DNA of 64,000 nt from Solobacterium sp. (GTDB lineage: Bacteria; Bacillota_I; Bacilli_A; Erysipelotrichales; Erysipelotrichaceae): positions 1-64,000 of the forward strand of contig JAFWNG010000032.1 in the NCBI GenBank assembly GCA_017510405.1. The letters are read 5' to 3'. Below are positions 1 through 10,135 of the stretch, in pieces. The position numbers and the translations under genes are program-made. Each line of letters starts with the position of its first letter. The first letter of the stretch is position 1. The notes beneath the pieces are model-generated. The model saw nothing but the letters and a program-made list of their open reading frames with translations. It ran no database searches and had not been told where the DNA came from.

Positions 1-1
1 G

Positions 2-610
2 ACAGCGGCAGGCGTGGCGAACGGATTCTTCAATTCACCGGAGCTTGCGAACCGTAAACTGTCGAACAGCGCGTTTGTAAGAGCAGCGTATCAGGCGATC
101 CTGAACCGTGTACCTTCCAATGAAGAAGTCGCAAGCTGGACGGCGTTCCTGGACAAGGGAGCCGAGCGTTCGCAGGTGCTGATCGGATTCTATCGTTCCG
201 ACGAATTTGCGAAGATCTGCCAGGCATGCGGAATGCGTGCCTACAGCAGCGCGGATTTTGATATGAGAAAAAAAGGTCCGAACTACAATCCGTTCGGCGG
301 CGGTTACGGAAACTGCACATCCGGCGCGTGGGAACTCGCATATCTGTACGGCGGCATCTGCCTGCCGAACTGGGGCTATTCCACGAACTGGTATGCCGCT
401 GCGGCGAGAGACGGCTATGATGTCGGACAGGCACCGCGCGTGAATTCCATCGCTGTATACTATGGACATGTGGCGTATGTTGCGGCTGTTTCCGCAGACG
501 GCACACAGGTGTACATCAAGGAAGGCGGATATCTCGGACATTATATGGAACGCTGGGTAAGTGTCCGGGGAACCGGCACGAAGAGCCTGGTCGGATATAT
601 TTATCTGTAA
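2..610 (+). CDS. DUF4214-CHAP surface protein, 3' part
   Basis: The reading frame is open from the window edge, so the true start lies upstream. The visible part begins with a DUF4214-like segment (motifs NSPEL, YQAILNRVP, FYRSDEFAKIC) of about 75 residues. A CHAP-type domain follows, with a putative catalytic Cys in NCTSGAW and a His in GHVAYV. CHAP domains are amidases or peptidases acting on peptidoglycan, so this is probably a secreted cell-wall hydrolase with DUF4214 modules as targeting or structural units. The same DUF4214 module recurs in the two proteins at 23.5-27.4 kb, so the strain has a family of them. The signal peptide and any further repeats are outside the window. The domain call is by motif; the substrate is inferred. 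Confidence 0.8.
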   Translation, partial: TAAGVANGFFNSPELANRKLSNSAFVRAAYQAILNRVPSNEEVASWTAFLDKGAERSQVLIGFYRSDEFAKICQACGMRAYSSADFDMRKKGPNYNPFGGGYGNCTSGAWELAYLYGGICLPNWGYSTNWYAAAARDGYDVGQAPRVNSIAVYYGHVAYVAAVSADGTQVYIKEGGYLGHYMERWVSVRGTGTKSLVGYIYL

Positions 611-626
611 TCGGAATGCATGAAGC

Positions 627-662
627 AGGTGTAATGATCAGATGGTCATTACACCTTTTTTG
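627..662 (+). terminator. Rho-independent terminator
   Basis: An 11-bp perfect stem (627-637 with 646-656) and an 8-nt loop are followed by a run of T, just after the CHAP gene stop codon. Confidence 0.9.
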
Positions 663-724
663 TTTCGGGAAGCACAAAATTCCCTGTGCCTCAGCAAATT
701 TCCATCATGCAGGTATTTCCATTG

Positions 725-746
725 TATAATACGTTAGAAAGAGAGG
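725..746 (+). promoter_or_regulatory. -10 box and RBS of the 755-7506 operon
   Basis: A perfect TATAAT lies at 725-730 and GAGAGG at 741-746, 8 bases before the ATG at 755. I see no good -35 box. The -10 lies between an in-frame upstream ATG (686) and the ATG at 755, which supports the downstream start. Confidence 0.5.
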
Positions 747-754
747 TTCGCGAG

Positions 755-1909
755 ATGGCAAAGAAGAAAATACGTAAAATACGCAGACCGTTCAGCTTTA
801 TGACGTTTTTCGGCGTCATTGCCATGTTTGCCGTTGTCACATTTCTTGCCTGGTTCTGGCTGGGAATGAATCAGGAACGGATCGCAGCGAAAAACCGTCT
901 GGTGAATGCGGAATTTGCGGCTGCGGAAGGAAGATATACAGAAAGTGTAGAACTTCTGAAACAGTCCTATGAAGTAATTCCCAATGATACTGAGGTATCC
1001 AGAGCACTGGTGCGCAGCACAGCGTATGCGGTTTACCAGGCAAATTATGAAGATGCTGTAAATATGCTGGATGAAGGACGCGCATTTCTGAAGAATTCGT
1101 CGCTCGCGGCCGAAGCGGAAGATGAACTGTACTGCACGTGGGCAGATTTCCATATCCGTCACGGCGCGTATGAAAGTGCTGTGATGGCGCTGCAGGAAGG
1201 CGCACAGAAGCTCTCCGGACGCAAATGCACGGAGATGCTGGCGACGATTACCGGTGAGCGCGATGAGGCGGAGATCGCTTCGCGTCTGCAGCTGATCGCG
1301 GAAGATGTACAGAAGTTCCTCGTACAGCGCAATTATACCGAGGCGCTCAATGCCATGGACAACCAGGATTACCGCAATCTTGTCGTCAGACTGCGCTATA
1401 CGCCGGATCCGCAGCCGGTCATCGTTGAGACCAGCGGACTGAAGGCGGGTCTGTATCTGATGCCGGGAGGCGGCGCTGTCCTGTATTACGGGGATTATGA
1501 AGGCAATGTCCGGCAGGGACACGGGATCCTGCTCGGCGTGAATCTGTATTCCAATACGACCGGACTGACATACAAGCGCTATTACGCGGACGGACAGTGG
1601 GCAGGCGACCTGCCGCAGGGAAACCAGATGGAATACTGCGCGTATACACTGGGACTGAATTCCTATTCTCTGTTCCGGGAAGGCGCGGTGGTCAACGGCC
1701 TGTGGGAAGGCATTGTCCGCACATGGCATGAAGGCAGAGAGAATGTTGTCTATGAACCGGTCTATGCCGGCGGCGTACCGGAAGTACTGCAGACATCGGC
1801 ACAGACACGGCGCGACAATGTGATCGCCAGAGGAAGCGACGGCACGACACTGGGCATTAGCGATGACATGGTCGGAAAGCGGACCGGCATCGCCGGGTTC
1901 GGTGACTGA
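755..1909 (+). CDS. Membrane-anchored protein with MORN-like repeats
   Basis: This 384-residue protein starts with a basic segment (MAKKKIRKIRRPF) and one strong transmembrane helix at about residues 15-38, so it is a single-pass protein with its body probably outside. Residues ~45-210 are helical and rich in A, E and L, resembling TPR-type repeats. Residues ~235-340 carry at least three MORN-like units (GDYEGNVRQGHG, DGQWAGDLPQG, NGLWEGIVRTWHEG). MORN repeats are beta-hairpins often found in membrane-associated proteins; no enzyme motif is seen. I chose the ATG at 755 over the in-frame ATG at 686 because of its RBS and the TATAAT upstream of it. It is the first gene of a seven-gene unit. Function unknown. 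Confidence 0.7.
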   Translation: MAKKKIRKIRRPFSFMTFFGVIAMFAVVTFLAWFWLGMNQERIAAKNRLVNAEFAAAEGRYTESVELLKQSYEVIPNDTEVSRALVRSTAYAVYQANYEDAVNMLDEGRAFLKNSSLAAEAEDELYCTWADFHIRHGAYESAVMALQEGAQKLSGRKCTEMLATITGERDEAEIASRLQLIAEDVQKFLVQRNYTEALNAMDNQDYRNLVVRLRYTPDPQPVIVETSGLKAGLYLMPGGGAVLYYGDYEGNVRQGHGILLGVNLYSNTTGLTYKRYYADGQWAGDLPQGNQMEYCAYTLGLNSYSLFREGAVVNGLWEGIVRTWHEGRENVVYEPVYAGGVPEVLQTSAQTRRDNVIARGSDGTTLGISDDMVGKRTGIAGFGD

Positions 1910-1910
1910 T

Positions 1911-2279
1911 ATGAACCTGCAGAAAATACAGACGATACTAACTGGAGCAGCGGCCGGTGTGATCCTATCGATCCCGGTCGTGCTTCTTCTGAGGATGCGT
2001 GAAGTTCCGCTTCTGTCCGTTTCGATGGCGCTGCTGTGCGTGCTTCTGGCCGCCATGATGCAGTGTCTGTCGGCGGCGGAGAAGTGGACCGGCTCCGTGT
2101 TTGCCGTGCAGCTGACCGCGGGGATCGTTTCCGTATTCATCGGTATCCTGTATGCGTATGCGGTATCGCGCAATGCGGCTGCGTTCCGGTCGATCTCACT
2201 GCCGGCCGCAGTATCACACATTCCGGGACTGCTGGTATGTGCTGCAAAGAAGATCATGAAAGACCGTAAGAAGGGGTAG
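1911..2279 (+). CDS. Small membrane protein, unknown function
   Basis: This 122-residue protein has about three hydrophobic helices (roughly residues 8-25, 31-50 and 58-82) and a basic tail (AAKKIMKDRKKG). The ATG at 1911 begins one base after the stop codon of the preceding gene, which points to translational coupling, since no clear Shine-Dalgarno is present. An upstream in-frame ATG at 1863 lies inside the previous gene and is less likely. It resembles no family I can name. Its position suggests it works with the MORN-like membrane protein before it. Confidence 0.6.
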   Translation: MNLQKIQTILTGAAAGVILSIPVVLLLRMREVPLLSVSMALLCVLLAAMMQCLSAAEKWTGSVFAVQLTAGIVSVFIGILYAYAVSRNAAAFRSISLPAAVSHIPGLLVCAAKKIMKDRKKG

Positions 2280-2282
2280 TAT

Positions 2283-4013
2283 ATGGCTTTAATGACAGAA
2301 TGGGGAGAAGCGCTGAAAAAAGAAGCACCGCTTCAGGAATATCCGCGCATGCAGCTGCAGAGGGACAGCTACACGAATCTGAACGGCGTCTGGGAATACC
2401 AGATCACGGAAGCCGGAGCTTCGCCGAAGGGCGACCGGTGGAAGAAGATCATCGTTCCGTTTGCGCTCGGTTCCGTGCTTTCCGGAACCGACGAACAGCT
2501 CAGTCCTGACCAGGCGCTGTGGTACCGGAAACAGTTTTCCTATAAACCGAGTTACCTGCGTACATGGCTGAATTTTGAAGGCGTGGATCAGGAATGCACC
2601 GTGTGGGTGAACGGGATCGAAGCGGGATCCCACAAAGGCGGGTATTCGCCGTTCTCGCTGGATATTTCCAGCATGATCAAATACCAGAACGCGCTGGTCG
2701 TACGCTGCCGGGACTACAGTGATACCGGTGTATACGCCTACGGCAAGCAGAAGATCGAACACGGAGGCATGTGGTATACTCCGTCTTCCGGCATATGGCA
2801 GACAGTATGGCTGGAAGATATTCCCGAACATGCCGTTCACGATATCAAGATCACGCCGGACTATGACAACCGGCAGGTATTCGTTGATATGGCCGGTGAT
2901 TTCTCACAGGCGCTGATCACCGTTATGGCCGGCCGGGAACTGGTGCATCAGGGACTGACGGATGAAGGCAGGTATACGATACCAGTCGAACACATCCACC
3001 CGTGGACGCCCGACGATCCGTTCCTGTATGACGTCTATGTGAAGACCGAGGATGACCTTGTACGCAGTTATTTCGGCATGCGCAAGTTTTCCCGCGGCTA
3101 TGATTCCACCGGGAAGATCCGCTTCTGTCTCAATGACCGTCCGCTCTTTCTGAACGGTCTGCTTGATCAGGGATATACGCCGGACGGTCTGATGACCTAT
3201 CCGGATGACAAGGCGATCGTATTTGAGCTGGAAAAGCTGAAGTCGCTTGGTTTCAACATGCTCAGGAAGCATGTTAAAGTGGAATGCCGCAGATGGTATT
3301 ACCACTGCGACCGGCTCGGGATCCTCGTGATGCAGGATATGCCGAACGGCGGCGGACCGTATGATTTCAACGCGACCGGTGTATTTCCGAATATCGGCTT
3401 CCGGAAGAAGAAAGACGAAGGCGGAAACAAGGCCTTCGGCCGCGTGAGCGACGAGTCTTTTAAAATGTATTACCGGGAACTGGATGATATGCTGGACAAC
3501 CTGTACAATGTCGTATCGGTGTTTGCGTGGGTGCCGTTCAATGAAGGCTGGGGTCAGTTTGACAGCAAAAAGGTGACGGATCATATCCATGCATACGATC
3601 ATACGCGGCTGATCGACAGCGCCAGCGGCTGGCATGACCAGGGAGCGGGCGATTTTGACAGCCGGCATGTGTATTTCACGGCTTTCCGGGTGCCGAAGGA
3701 AGACGGCCGCATTCCGCTGCTGAGTGAGTTCGGCGGTTACGCGTATCTTGAATACGGACACAGTCAGGCGGAGAAACTGTACGGCTATAAGAAATTCACG
3801 GATAAGCTGGCACTGGATGAAGCAGTGCACAGACTGTATGAACGGGATATCCTCGGCAATATCCGCAAAGGACTTGCGGGATGCGTTTATACGCAGGTCA
3901 GCGACGTGGAAGATGAGTGCAACGGCATCTTTACGACCGACCGGAAGATCATCAAGATCGATGAACGGAAAATGCGCAAGATGAATCTGCGCTGTATCAG
4001 GAGATTGAAATGA
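2283..4013 (+). CDS. GH2 family glycoside hydrolase, cytoplasmic
   Basis: This 576-residue protein has the GH2 order: a jelly-roll sugar-binding domain (~30-180), an immunoglobulin-like sandwich (~185-270) and a TIM barrel (~275-576). The putative acid/base is Glu421 in FNEGW and the nucleophile Glu482 in SEFGGY, both typical of GH2 beta-galactosidase, glucuronidase and mannosidase relatives. There is no signal peptide, so it should act on imported sugars. It lacks the C-terminal domains of LacZ-type enzymes. The substrate cannot be told from sequence. It starts 3 bases after the previous stop, with AAGGGG upstream, and its stop overlaps the ATG of hslO. Confidence 0.88.
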   Translation: MALMTEWGEALKKEAPLQEYPRMQLQRDSYTNLNGVWEYQITEAGASPKGDRWKKIIVPFALGSVLSGTDEQLSPDQALWYRKQFSYKPSYLRTWLNFEGVDQECTVWVNGIEAGSHKGGYSPFSLDISSMIKYQNALVVRCRDYSDTGVYAYGKQKIEHGGMWYTPSSGIWQTVWLEDIPEHAVHDIKITPDYDNRQVFVDMAGDFSQALITVMAGRELVHQGLTDEGRYTIPVEHIHPWTPDDPFLYDVYVKTEDDLVRSYFGMRKFSRGYDSTGKIRFCLNDRPLFLNGLLDQGYTPDGLMTYPDDKAIVFELEKLKSLGFNMLRKHVKVECRRWYYHCDRLGILVMQDMPNGGGPYDFNATGVFPNIGFRKKKDEGGNKAFGRVSDESFKMYYRELDDMLDNLYNVVSVFAWVPFNEGWGQFDSKKVTDHIHAYDHTRLIDSASGWHDQGAGDFDSRHVYFTAFRVPKEDGRIPLLSEFGGYAYLEYGHSQAEKLYGYKKFTDKLALDEAVHRLYERDILGNIRKGLAGCVYTQVSDVEDECNGIFTTDRKIIKIDERKMRKMNLRCIRRLK

Positions 4014-4900
4014 GAGATGAGATCGTAATCGCACAGGCTCTGAACGGGACCGTGCGCATTCATATTGCATTGACGAAAGAACTTGTGCAGCAGGCGGTGG
4101 ATCACCACCGCCTTCAGCCGACTTCGGCAGCTGCGCTCGGCAGAACGCTGACCGTGACCGCGATCATGGCAAGCGACCTGAAGAACGATGATGAAAAGAT
4201 CACTGCGATCCTGAACGGAAACGGCCCGGCCGGAACCGTGCTGGCGCAGGGATTCGGAAACGGGGACGTACGCGGCTTTATCGGAAATCCGGACATCCAT
4301 CTGGTGCGTCCGGACGGACACCTGGATGTCGGCGCGGCCGTCGGTCATGACGGTGATCTGCAGGTCATCAAGGACCTTGGTCTGAAAGAACCGTTTACCG
4401 GTGTCTCCCATCTGCAGACGGGTGAGATCGGCATCGACTTTGCCTATTACTATGCCATTTCCGAACAGACCCCGACGATCGTCAATGTCGGCGTACTGGT
4501 CGGTACGGACCGCAATATTGAAACGGCCGGCGGAATGATCGTGCAGCTGCTTCCTGGCGCGCCGGAGGAAACGATCGAATTCTGCGAGAAAGTCAGTACA
4601 GAAATGGGGGCGATGACCGAGCTGCTGCGGCAGTATGACGAACTGGAAGACATCGTACTGGCGTATTTCCCGGATGCCGAGTTCCTCGATACGCGCGGCG
4701 TGCGCTGGCACTGCCCGTGTTCCAGAGAACATTTCATGGTATCGCTCGGGACTCTGGCGGAAGCGGACCTTCTGGAAATGATCAATGACGGCGAAGGCGC
4801 GGAAGTTCGCTGCGACTACTGCAATACGTATTACCGCTACAGCACGGAAGACCTGAAGGCGATCCTGGAGGCGAAGCGTGTTCGCGATCGGAGGAGTTAA
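4010..4900 (+). CDS. hslO: Hsp33 redox-regulated chaperone
   Basis: The 296-residue length is typical of Hsp33. This cytoplasmic holdase is switched on by oxidation, when a zinc-bound cysteine cluster forms disulfides. The cluster is visible as CxC at 235/237 and CxxC at 268/271 in the C-terminal domain. The N-terminal core shows the family pattern (GNGPAGTVLAQ, GHDGDLQVIKDLG). It begins in an ATGA overlap with the GH2 stop, so it is translationally coupled. Its C-terminal end is overlapped by the next gene. Confidence 0.97.
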   Translation: MRDEIVIAQALNGTVRIHIALTKELVQQAVDHHRLQPTSAAALGRTLTVTAIMASDLKNDDEKITAILNGNGPAGTVLAQGFGNGDVRGFIGNPDIHLVRPDGHLDVGAAVGHDGDLQVIKDLGLKEPFTGVSHLQTGEIGIDFAYYYAISEQTPTIVNVGVLVGTDRNIETAGGMIVQLLPGAPEETIEFCEKVSTEMGAMTELLRQYDELEDIVLAYFPDAEFLDTRGVRWHCPCSREHFMVSLGTLAEADLLEMINDGEGAEVRCDYCNTYYRYSTEDLKAILEAKRVRDRRS

Positions 4901-5864
4901 GCTCTCCAACCGGATCATAGCGGCGCCTCTGGCAGGGTATTCCAATCCGGTCTACCGCCGGCAGTGCATGCAGTACGGGGCAGGTCTCACCGTCAGTGAG
5001 ATGATCTCGGACAAGGCACTGCACTATAAGAACTCCAAGACGCAGGATATGTGCCGGGTATTTGAAGATGAGCATCCCGTGGCGCTGCAGCTGTTCGGAA
5101 GTGATCCGGACACCCTGGCGGAAGCGGCGGAGTATCTCAGTAAGAATACGACGTGCGATATCATCGACATCAATATGGGATGTCCGGTGCCGAAAGTACT
5201 GCGTTCGAACGCCGGCAGCTGGCTCATGCACCATCCCGAAGCGGCGTACAATGCCGTAAAGGCGGTAAAAGAGCATACCGACCGTCCGGTCACGGTAAAG
5301 ATCCGGGCCGGCTGGAGCGCGGAGGAGATCAACTGCGTGGAGATCGCGCGTCTCTGTGAAGAGGCAGGCGCTTCGGCGATTGCGGTGCACGGACGTACCC
5401 GCACGCAGATGTACGAAGGAAAAGCGAACCCGGAATATATTCGCATGGTAAAGGAAGCCGTATCGGTTCCGGTCATCGCCAACGGTGATATCCGCACGGT
5501 ACAGGACGCCGACCGCATGCTGGAGATCACGAAGGCCGATGCGATCATGATCGGCAGAGGTCTGCTCGGAAGACCGTTTTTCCTGCAGGAACTCAACGCC
5601 CACTTCCGCGGGACTGACTATACGCCGCCTTCGTACGAAGAGCGTCTGGAGATCATGAAAGACTATGCGAGACAGCTCTGTGACTACGAAGGGGAGATGA
5701 TCGGAATTCGCCAGATGCGAAGTATGGCCGGCTGGTATATTGCCGGCATGCCCTATGCGGCTGCCTGCCGCGGAAAGCTTGCGCAGATGCGTACGCTGCA
5801 GGATCTGTATGACATTACCGACGCCTATGTGAAAGAACTGCGGAGGGAAGACGACAATGGATGA
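4878..5864 (+). CDS. dusB: tRNA-dihydrouridine synthase
   Basis: This 328-residue FMN enzyme reduces uridines in the D-loop of tRNA. The family core is clear: APLAGYSN near the N-terminus, NMGCPVPKV with the catalytic Cys at about 102, and the FMN-phosphate region IANGDIRT and IMIGRGLLGRP. I chose the GTG at 4878 because GGAGG lies 6-7 bases upstream and the FAIGGVKLSN start matches the usual Dus N-terminus. This makes a 23-bp overlap with hslO. Pairing of hslO and dus is a recurrent Bacillota arrangement. The DusB assignment within the Dus family is likely but was not tested by alignment. Confidence 0.93.
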   Translation: MFAIGGVKLSNRIIAAPLAGYSNPVYRRQCMQYGAGLTVSEMISDKALHYKNSKTQDMCRVFEDEHPVALQLFGSDPDTLAEAAEYLSKNTTCDIIDINMGCPVPKVLRSNAGSWLMHHPEAAYNAVKAVKEHTDRPVTVKIRAGWSAEEINCVEIARLCEEAGASAIAVHGRTRTQMYEGKANPEYIRMVKEAVSVPVIANGDIRTVQDADRMLEITKADAIMIGRGLLGRPFFLQELNAHFRGTDYTPPSYEERLEIMKDYARQLCDYEGEMIGIRQMRSMAGWYIAGMPYAAACRGKLAQMRTLQDLYDITDAYVKELRREDDNG

Positions 5865-6666
5865 GAGAAATTCGATCTGCATCACTTCGACATGCGCTGC
5901 CGTTGCGGAACTGATGGGATTTGCGCCGCCGAAAGAAGCGGACATAGCCAACCCGGCAGTCATGCGCAAGGCAGAGAAGGTATTTGCCGGCCGCCAGGCG
6001 GAGCGGATCCTGCTGTACAATCCGGACGCCATCGCCCTGTGGCTGTATCAGAAATATACCGAAAAGTTCATTCCGGTCATTGAGAACAGCGACATTGCTC
6101 TGCCGGTGCTCTCGGTCATGCCGAGCGTGACACCGGTGTGCTTTGCGTCCATGTATACCGGGCTGATGCCGGAAAAACACGGCATTCAGGCCTATGTCAA
6201 ACCGGTCCTGAAAGTGGATACGCTGTTTGACGCGGCGATCCGGGCAGGAAAGAGACCGGTGATCATTTCCACGAAAGGCGACAGCATTACCGAGATCTTC
6301 AAGGAACGCGATATGACCTATATCGAATGCGATACTCCGGATGAATGCAACGAACGTACGGAAGAGATCCTGAAACAGGATATCTATGACATCGTGGTCT
6401 GCTACAATGCCAACTTCGACAGCACGATGCACCGCTGGGGACCGGAGGCAGAGGAATCCCTGGCGCAGATCGATCACAACGCGGCGGCCTATCACCGGCT
6501 GTCTTCGCTGGCGGATGAGATCTGGAAAGACAAAGACCACGTGTGCGCGTTCCTTCCCGATCACGGCTGTCATGCCATCGACGGGGGACTGGGAAGCCAT
6601 GGTCTGGATATGCGGGAAGATATGAATATCATTCATTTCTGGTCGCTGAAGGCGCGTAAGCAGTAA
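5857..6666 (+). CDS. Alkaline phosphatase superfamily hydrolase
   Basis: The 269-residue protein shows the compact core of the type I phosphodiesterase/nucleotide pyrophosphatase branch. It has a putative Thr nucleophile in SVTPVCFASMYTG, a metal motif with Asp and His in FDSTMHRWGP, and DHGCH near the C-terminus. The first metal motif at the N-terminus is degenerate (LLYNPDAIALW). There is no signal peptide, so it acts in the cytoplasm. The substrate is unknown; phosphomonoesters, phosphodiesters or phosphonates are all possible. It overlaps the dus stop by 8 bases and is followed 9 bases later by a HAD phosphatase. Confidence 0.8.
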   Translation: MDERNSICITSTCAAVAELMGFAPPKEADIANPAVMRKAEKVFAGRQAERILLYNPDAIALWLYQKYTEKFIPVIENSDIALPVLSVMPSVTPVCFASMYTGLMPEKHGIQAYVKPVLKVDTLFDAAIRAGKRPVIISTKGDSITEIFKERDMTYIECDTPDECNERTEEILKQDIYDIVVCYNANFDSTMHRWGPEAEESLAQIDHNAAAYHRLSSLADEIWKDKDHVCAFLPDHGCHAIDGGLGSHGLDMREDMNIIHFWSLKARKQ

Positions 6667-6675
6667 GGAGTTACC

Positions 6676-7506
6676 ATGAAACAATACAGGATGTTCATCG
6701 CGGATATCGATGATACGATCCGTCCCAAAGGCGGAACAGCCGGACCGGAAACCGTCCGTGCGCTCCGTGAGATGCAGAAGCGCGGCATGATCGTTGCCAT
6801 TGCGTCGGGAAGACCGCTGTGGCAGTGGCTGAAGACACACTATACGGAATGGGGTCTGGACCGCCAGTTTGATCTCATCATCGGGATGAACGGCGGGGAG
6901 ATCTGGGACGTGCGGAAAGATACCGTGGAATACTTCCATCCGCTTTCCCAGGAAACACTGAAAGAGATCACGGAAAAGATGTACAAAGTACATCAGAATC
7001 CGTTCGTTTACCGGGACGGCTATATGCTCGCGCTGGAAAAAGACCCGTTCATGGAAATGTCCGCGAAGCGCAACAAAAATGAACTGGTCATCGCCCATGA
7101 TATCAGTGAGATGTGGGCGGAAGAGACCGGGAAGATCCTGTTCCGCACCGGCAGCGCCGAAGAGCTGGTTCCGGTGGAACAGTATGCCAAGACACTGGAC
7201 TGTGACCGGTATGTCTGCTTCAAGACCGGTAAGGAACTGCTGGAGATCCAGGATCCGCGTGTGAATAAAGGCGCCGGTCTCAGGCATTACTGCGAAGCGA
7301 ACAGTATCTCTCTGGACGAGGTGATCGCGTTCGGCGACGCGGACAATGACCGCACCATGCTGGAAGAAGCGGGCTTCAGCGTATGCCTGGCAAACGGCCA
7401 GGAAGACATCAAGGCACTCTGTGACGACGTCACGGAGTATACCTGTGCCGATGACGGTCTTGGAAAATACCTGTTTGAGACACTGCTGAAAGACGAAACG
7501 AAATGA
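6676..7506 (+). CDS. HAD family (Cof-type) phosphatase
   Basis: This 276-residue hydrolase has HAD motif I as DIDDT at residues ~10-14 (nucleophile Asp10, acid Asp12), motif II as ASGRP, a Lys in the NKGAGLRHY region and motif IV as FGDADNDRTML. The cap position and length fit the Cof/YbiV-type IIB subgroup, which dephosphorylates sugar phosphates, FMN or other metabolites. An AAGGAG site precedes the start. It is the last gene of the operon that begins at 755, and a strong terminator overlaps its stop codon. Confidence 0.9.
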   Translation: MKQYRMFIADIDDTIRPKGGTAGPETVRALREMQKRGMIVAIASGRPLWQWLKTHYTEWGLDRQFDLIIGMNGGEIWDVRKDTVEYFHPLSQETLKEITEKMYKVHQNPFVYRDGYMLALEKDPFMEMSAKRNKNELVIAHDISEMWAEETGKILFRTGSAEELVPVEQYAKTLDCDRYVCFKTGKELLEIQDPRVNKGAGLRHYCEANSISLDEVIAFGDADNDRTMLEEAGFSVCLANGQEDIKALCDDVTEYTCADDGLGKYLFETLLKDETK

Positions 7507-7530
7507 CCGCCGGAGGACCGGCGGTTTTTA
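7506..7530 (+). terminator. Rho-independent terminator
   Basis: An 8-bp GC-rich stem (7506-7513 with 7518-7525) has a 4-nt AGGA loop and a T-run. It starts at the last base of the HAD stop codon. Confidence 0.93.
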
Positions 7531-7613
7531 CGTACAGGAATTATCGTTCCGGCTGAAACGGCTGTCCCGGTGAACAGGTATTTTTTGTTTCCCGGCGTGA
7601 CAGATGTACTTTC

Positions 7614-9150
<1,537 letters not shown>

Positions 9151-9176
9151 CAGATCATCCGATATATACAGATAAG

Positions 9177-9201
9177 AGGGGCAGTCACTGACCGCCCCTT
9201 T
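9177..9201 (+). terminator. Terminator of the GH1 gene
   Basis: The stem AGGGGC/GCCCCT (9177-9182 with 9194-9199) has an internal GTC/GAC extension and is followed by TTTGATCGTTT. Confidence 0.8.
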
Positions 9202-9209
9202 GATCGTTT

Positions 9210-9240
9210 ACAGGATGTTTTATCCTGTATTTTACTTTTT
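9210..9240 (+). terminator. Second tandem hairpin with T-rich tail
   Basis: ACAGGAT (9210-9216) pairs with ATCCTGT (9222-9228), followed by ATTTTACTTTTTT. It sits just past the first terminator and at the 3' edge of the convergent gpmA, so it may serve as backup. Confidence 0.6.
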
Positions 9241-9981
9241 TGCCGCGCCCTGTTTTGCGACGGCATCCATCTTTGCCTGCAGTTCTTCTTCGCTCATGCC
9301 GAGGTAGTAATGGCGGATGACGCGGAAGTCTTCGTCGAACTCATAGACGAGAGGGGATCCGGTCGGAATGTTGACATTCAGGATCTCTTCCGGTGTCAGA
9401 CCGTCCAGGTATTTGACCAGAGCCCGCAGGGAATTGCCGTGGGCAGCGATCAGTACGCGTTTTCCTGCTTTCATGTCCGGTCTGATGACTTCTTCGAAAT
9501 ACGGGATGACGCGTTCGATCGTTGTTTCCAGGGATTCTGTCAGCGGCAGTTCATCTTTCGGGATGTCGCGGAACATTTCCTGGTTTCGCGGCGCTCTTGC
9601 ATCGTCGAGATCCAGTGCCGGCGGTTTTACGTCGAAGGAACGGCGCCAGATGCGGACCTGTTCATCGCCGTATTTCGCCGCAGTCTCCGCCTTGTTCAGA
9701 CCCTGCAGGGCACCGTAGTGGCGTTCATTGAGCTTATACGACTTGATGACCGGCAGCCATGCCCGATCCATTTCGTCCAGCACATGGTTCAGCGTGTGAA
9801 TTGCCCGCTTCAGGATCGAAGTGTAGCAGATGTCGAAGTCATAGCCTTCTGCTTTGAGCAGACGGCCTGCCGCAGCGGCTTCTTCGTGACCTTTTTCGCT
9901 CAGATCCACGTCGGTCCAGCCGGTAAAGAGATTCAGTTTGTTCCATTCACTTTCTCCGTGACGGATCAGTACAAGTTTCAT
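9232..9981 (-). CDS. gpmA: 2,3-BPG-dependent phosphoglycerate mutase
   Basis: The 249-residue glycolytic enzyme interconverts 3- and 2-phosphoglycerate through a phosphohistidine. The RHGESEWN motif puts the catalytic His at residue 8. The family signatures [22 protein letters not shown] and [10 protein letters not shown] are all present, and the length equals that of E. coli GpmA. It has an AGGAGG site and a near-consensus promoter. A 30-bp palindrome lies between promoter and RBS, so expression may be regulated at the start of the transcript. It is convergent with the GH1 gene. Confidence 0.97.
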   Translation of the reverse strand: MKLVLIRHGESEWNKLNLFTGWTDVDLSEKGHEEAAAAGRLLKAEGYDFDICYTSILKRAIHTLNHVLDEMDRAWLPVIKSYKLNERHYGALQGLNKAETAAKYGDEQVRIWRRSFDVKPPALDLDDARAPRNQEMFRDIPKDELPLTESLETTIERVIPYFEEVIRPDMKAGKRVLIAAHGNSLRALVKYLDGLTPEEILNVNIPTGSPLVYEFDEDFRVIRHYYLGMSEEELQAKMDAVAKQGAAKK

Positions 9982-9992
9982 CAGTATTCCTC

Positions 9993-10022
9993 CTATAGTT
10001 AGTTATATCTAACTAACTATAG
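9993..10022 (-). repeat. 30-bp perfect inverted repeat in gpmA leader
   Basis: Arms of 13 bp (9993-10005 and 10010-10022) match perfectly around a TATC centre. The element starts at the -10 box of the gpmA promoter and ends at the RBS. It is either an operator that would block initiation, or a 5' hairpin in the mRNA. Confidence 0.85.
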
Positions 10023-10049
10023 TATACACAAACCGGTTACTCCTGTCAT
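10021..10049 (-). promoter_or_regulatory. gpmA promoter
   Basis: On the minus strand, ATGACA (10044-10049) and TATACT (10021-10026) are separated by 17 bp, matching sigma-A consensus at 5/6 positions each. Confidence 0.8.
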
Positions 10050-10084
10050 GTACGTGCAACTGGTATTGTATATATGACAGATGT

Positions 10085-10118
10085 AATAAAAGCACAGAAG
10101 CGGGCGCCTCTGTGCTTT
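10085..10118 (-). terminator. treR terminator
   Basis: AAAGCACAGA (10089-10098) pairs with TCTGTGCTTT (10109-10118). On the minus strand the T-rich TTTTATTAC follows the stem. Confidence 0.85.
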
Positions 10119-10135
10119 CGGAATAATTGGTCAGA

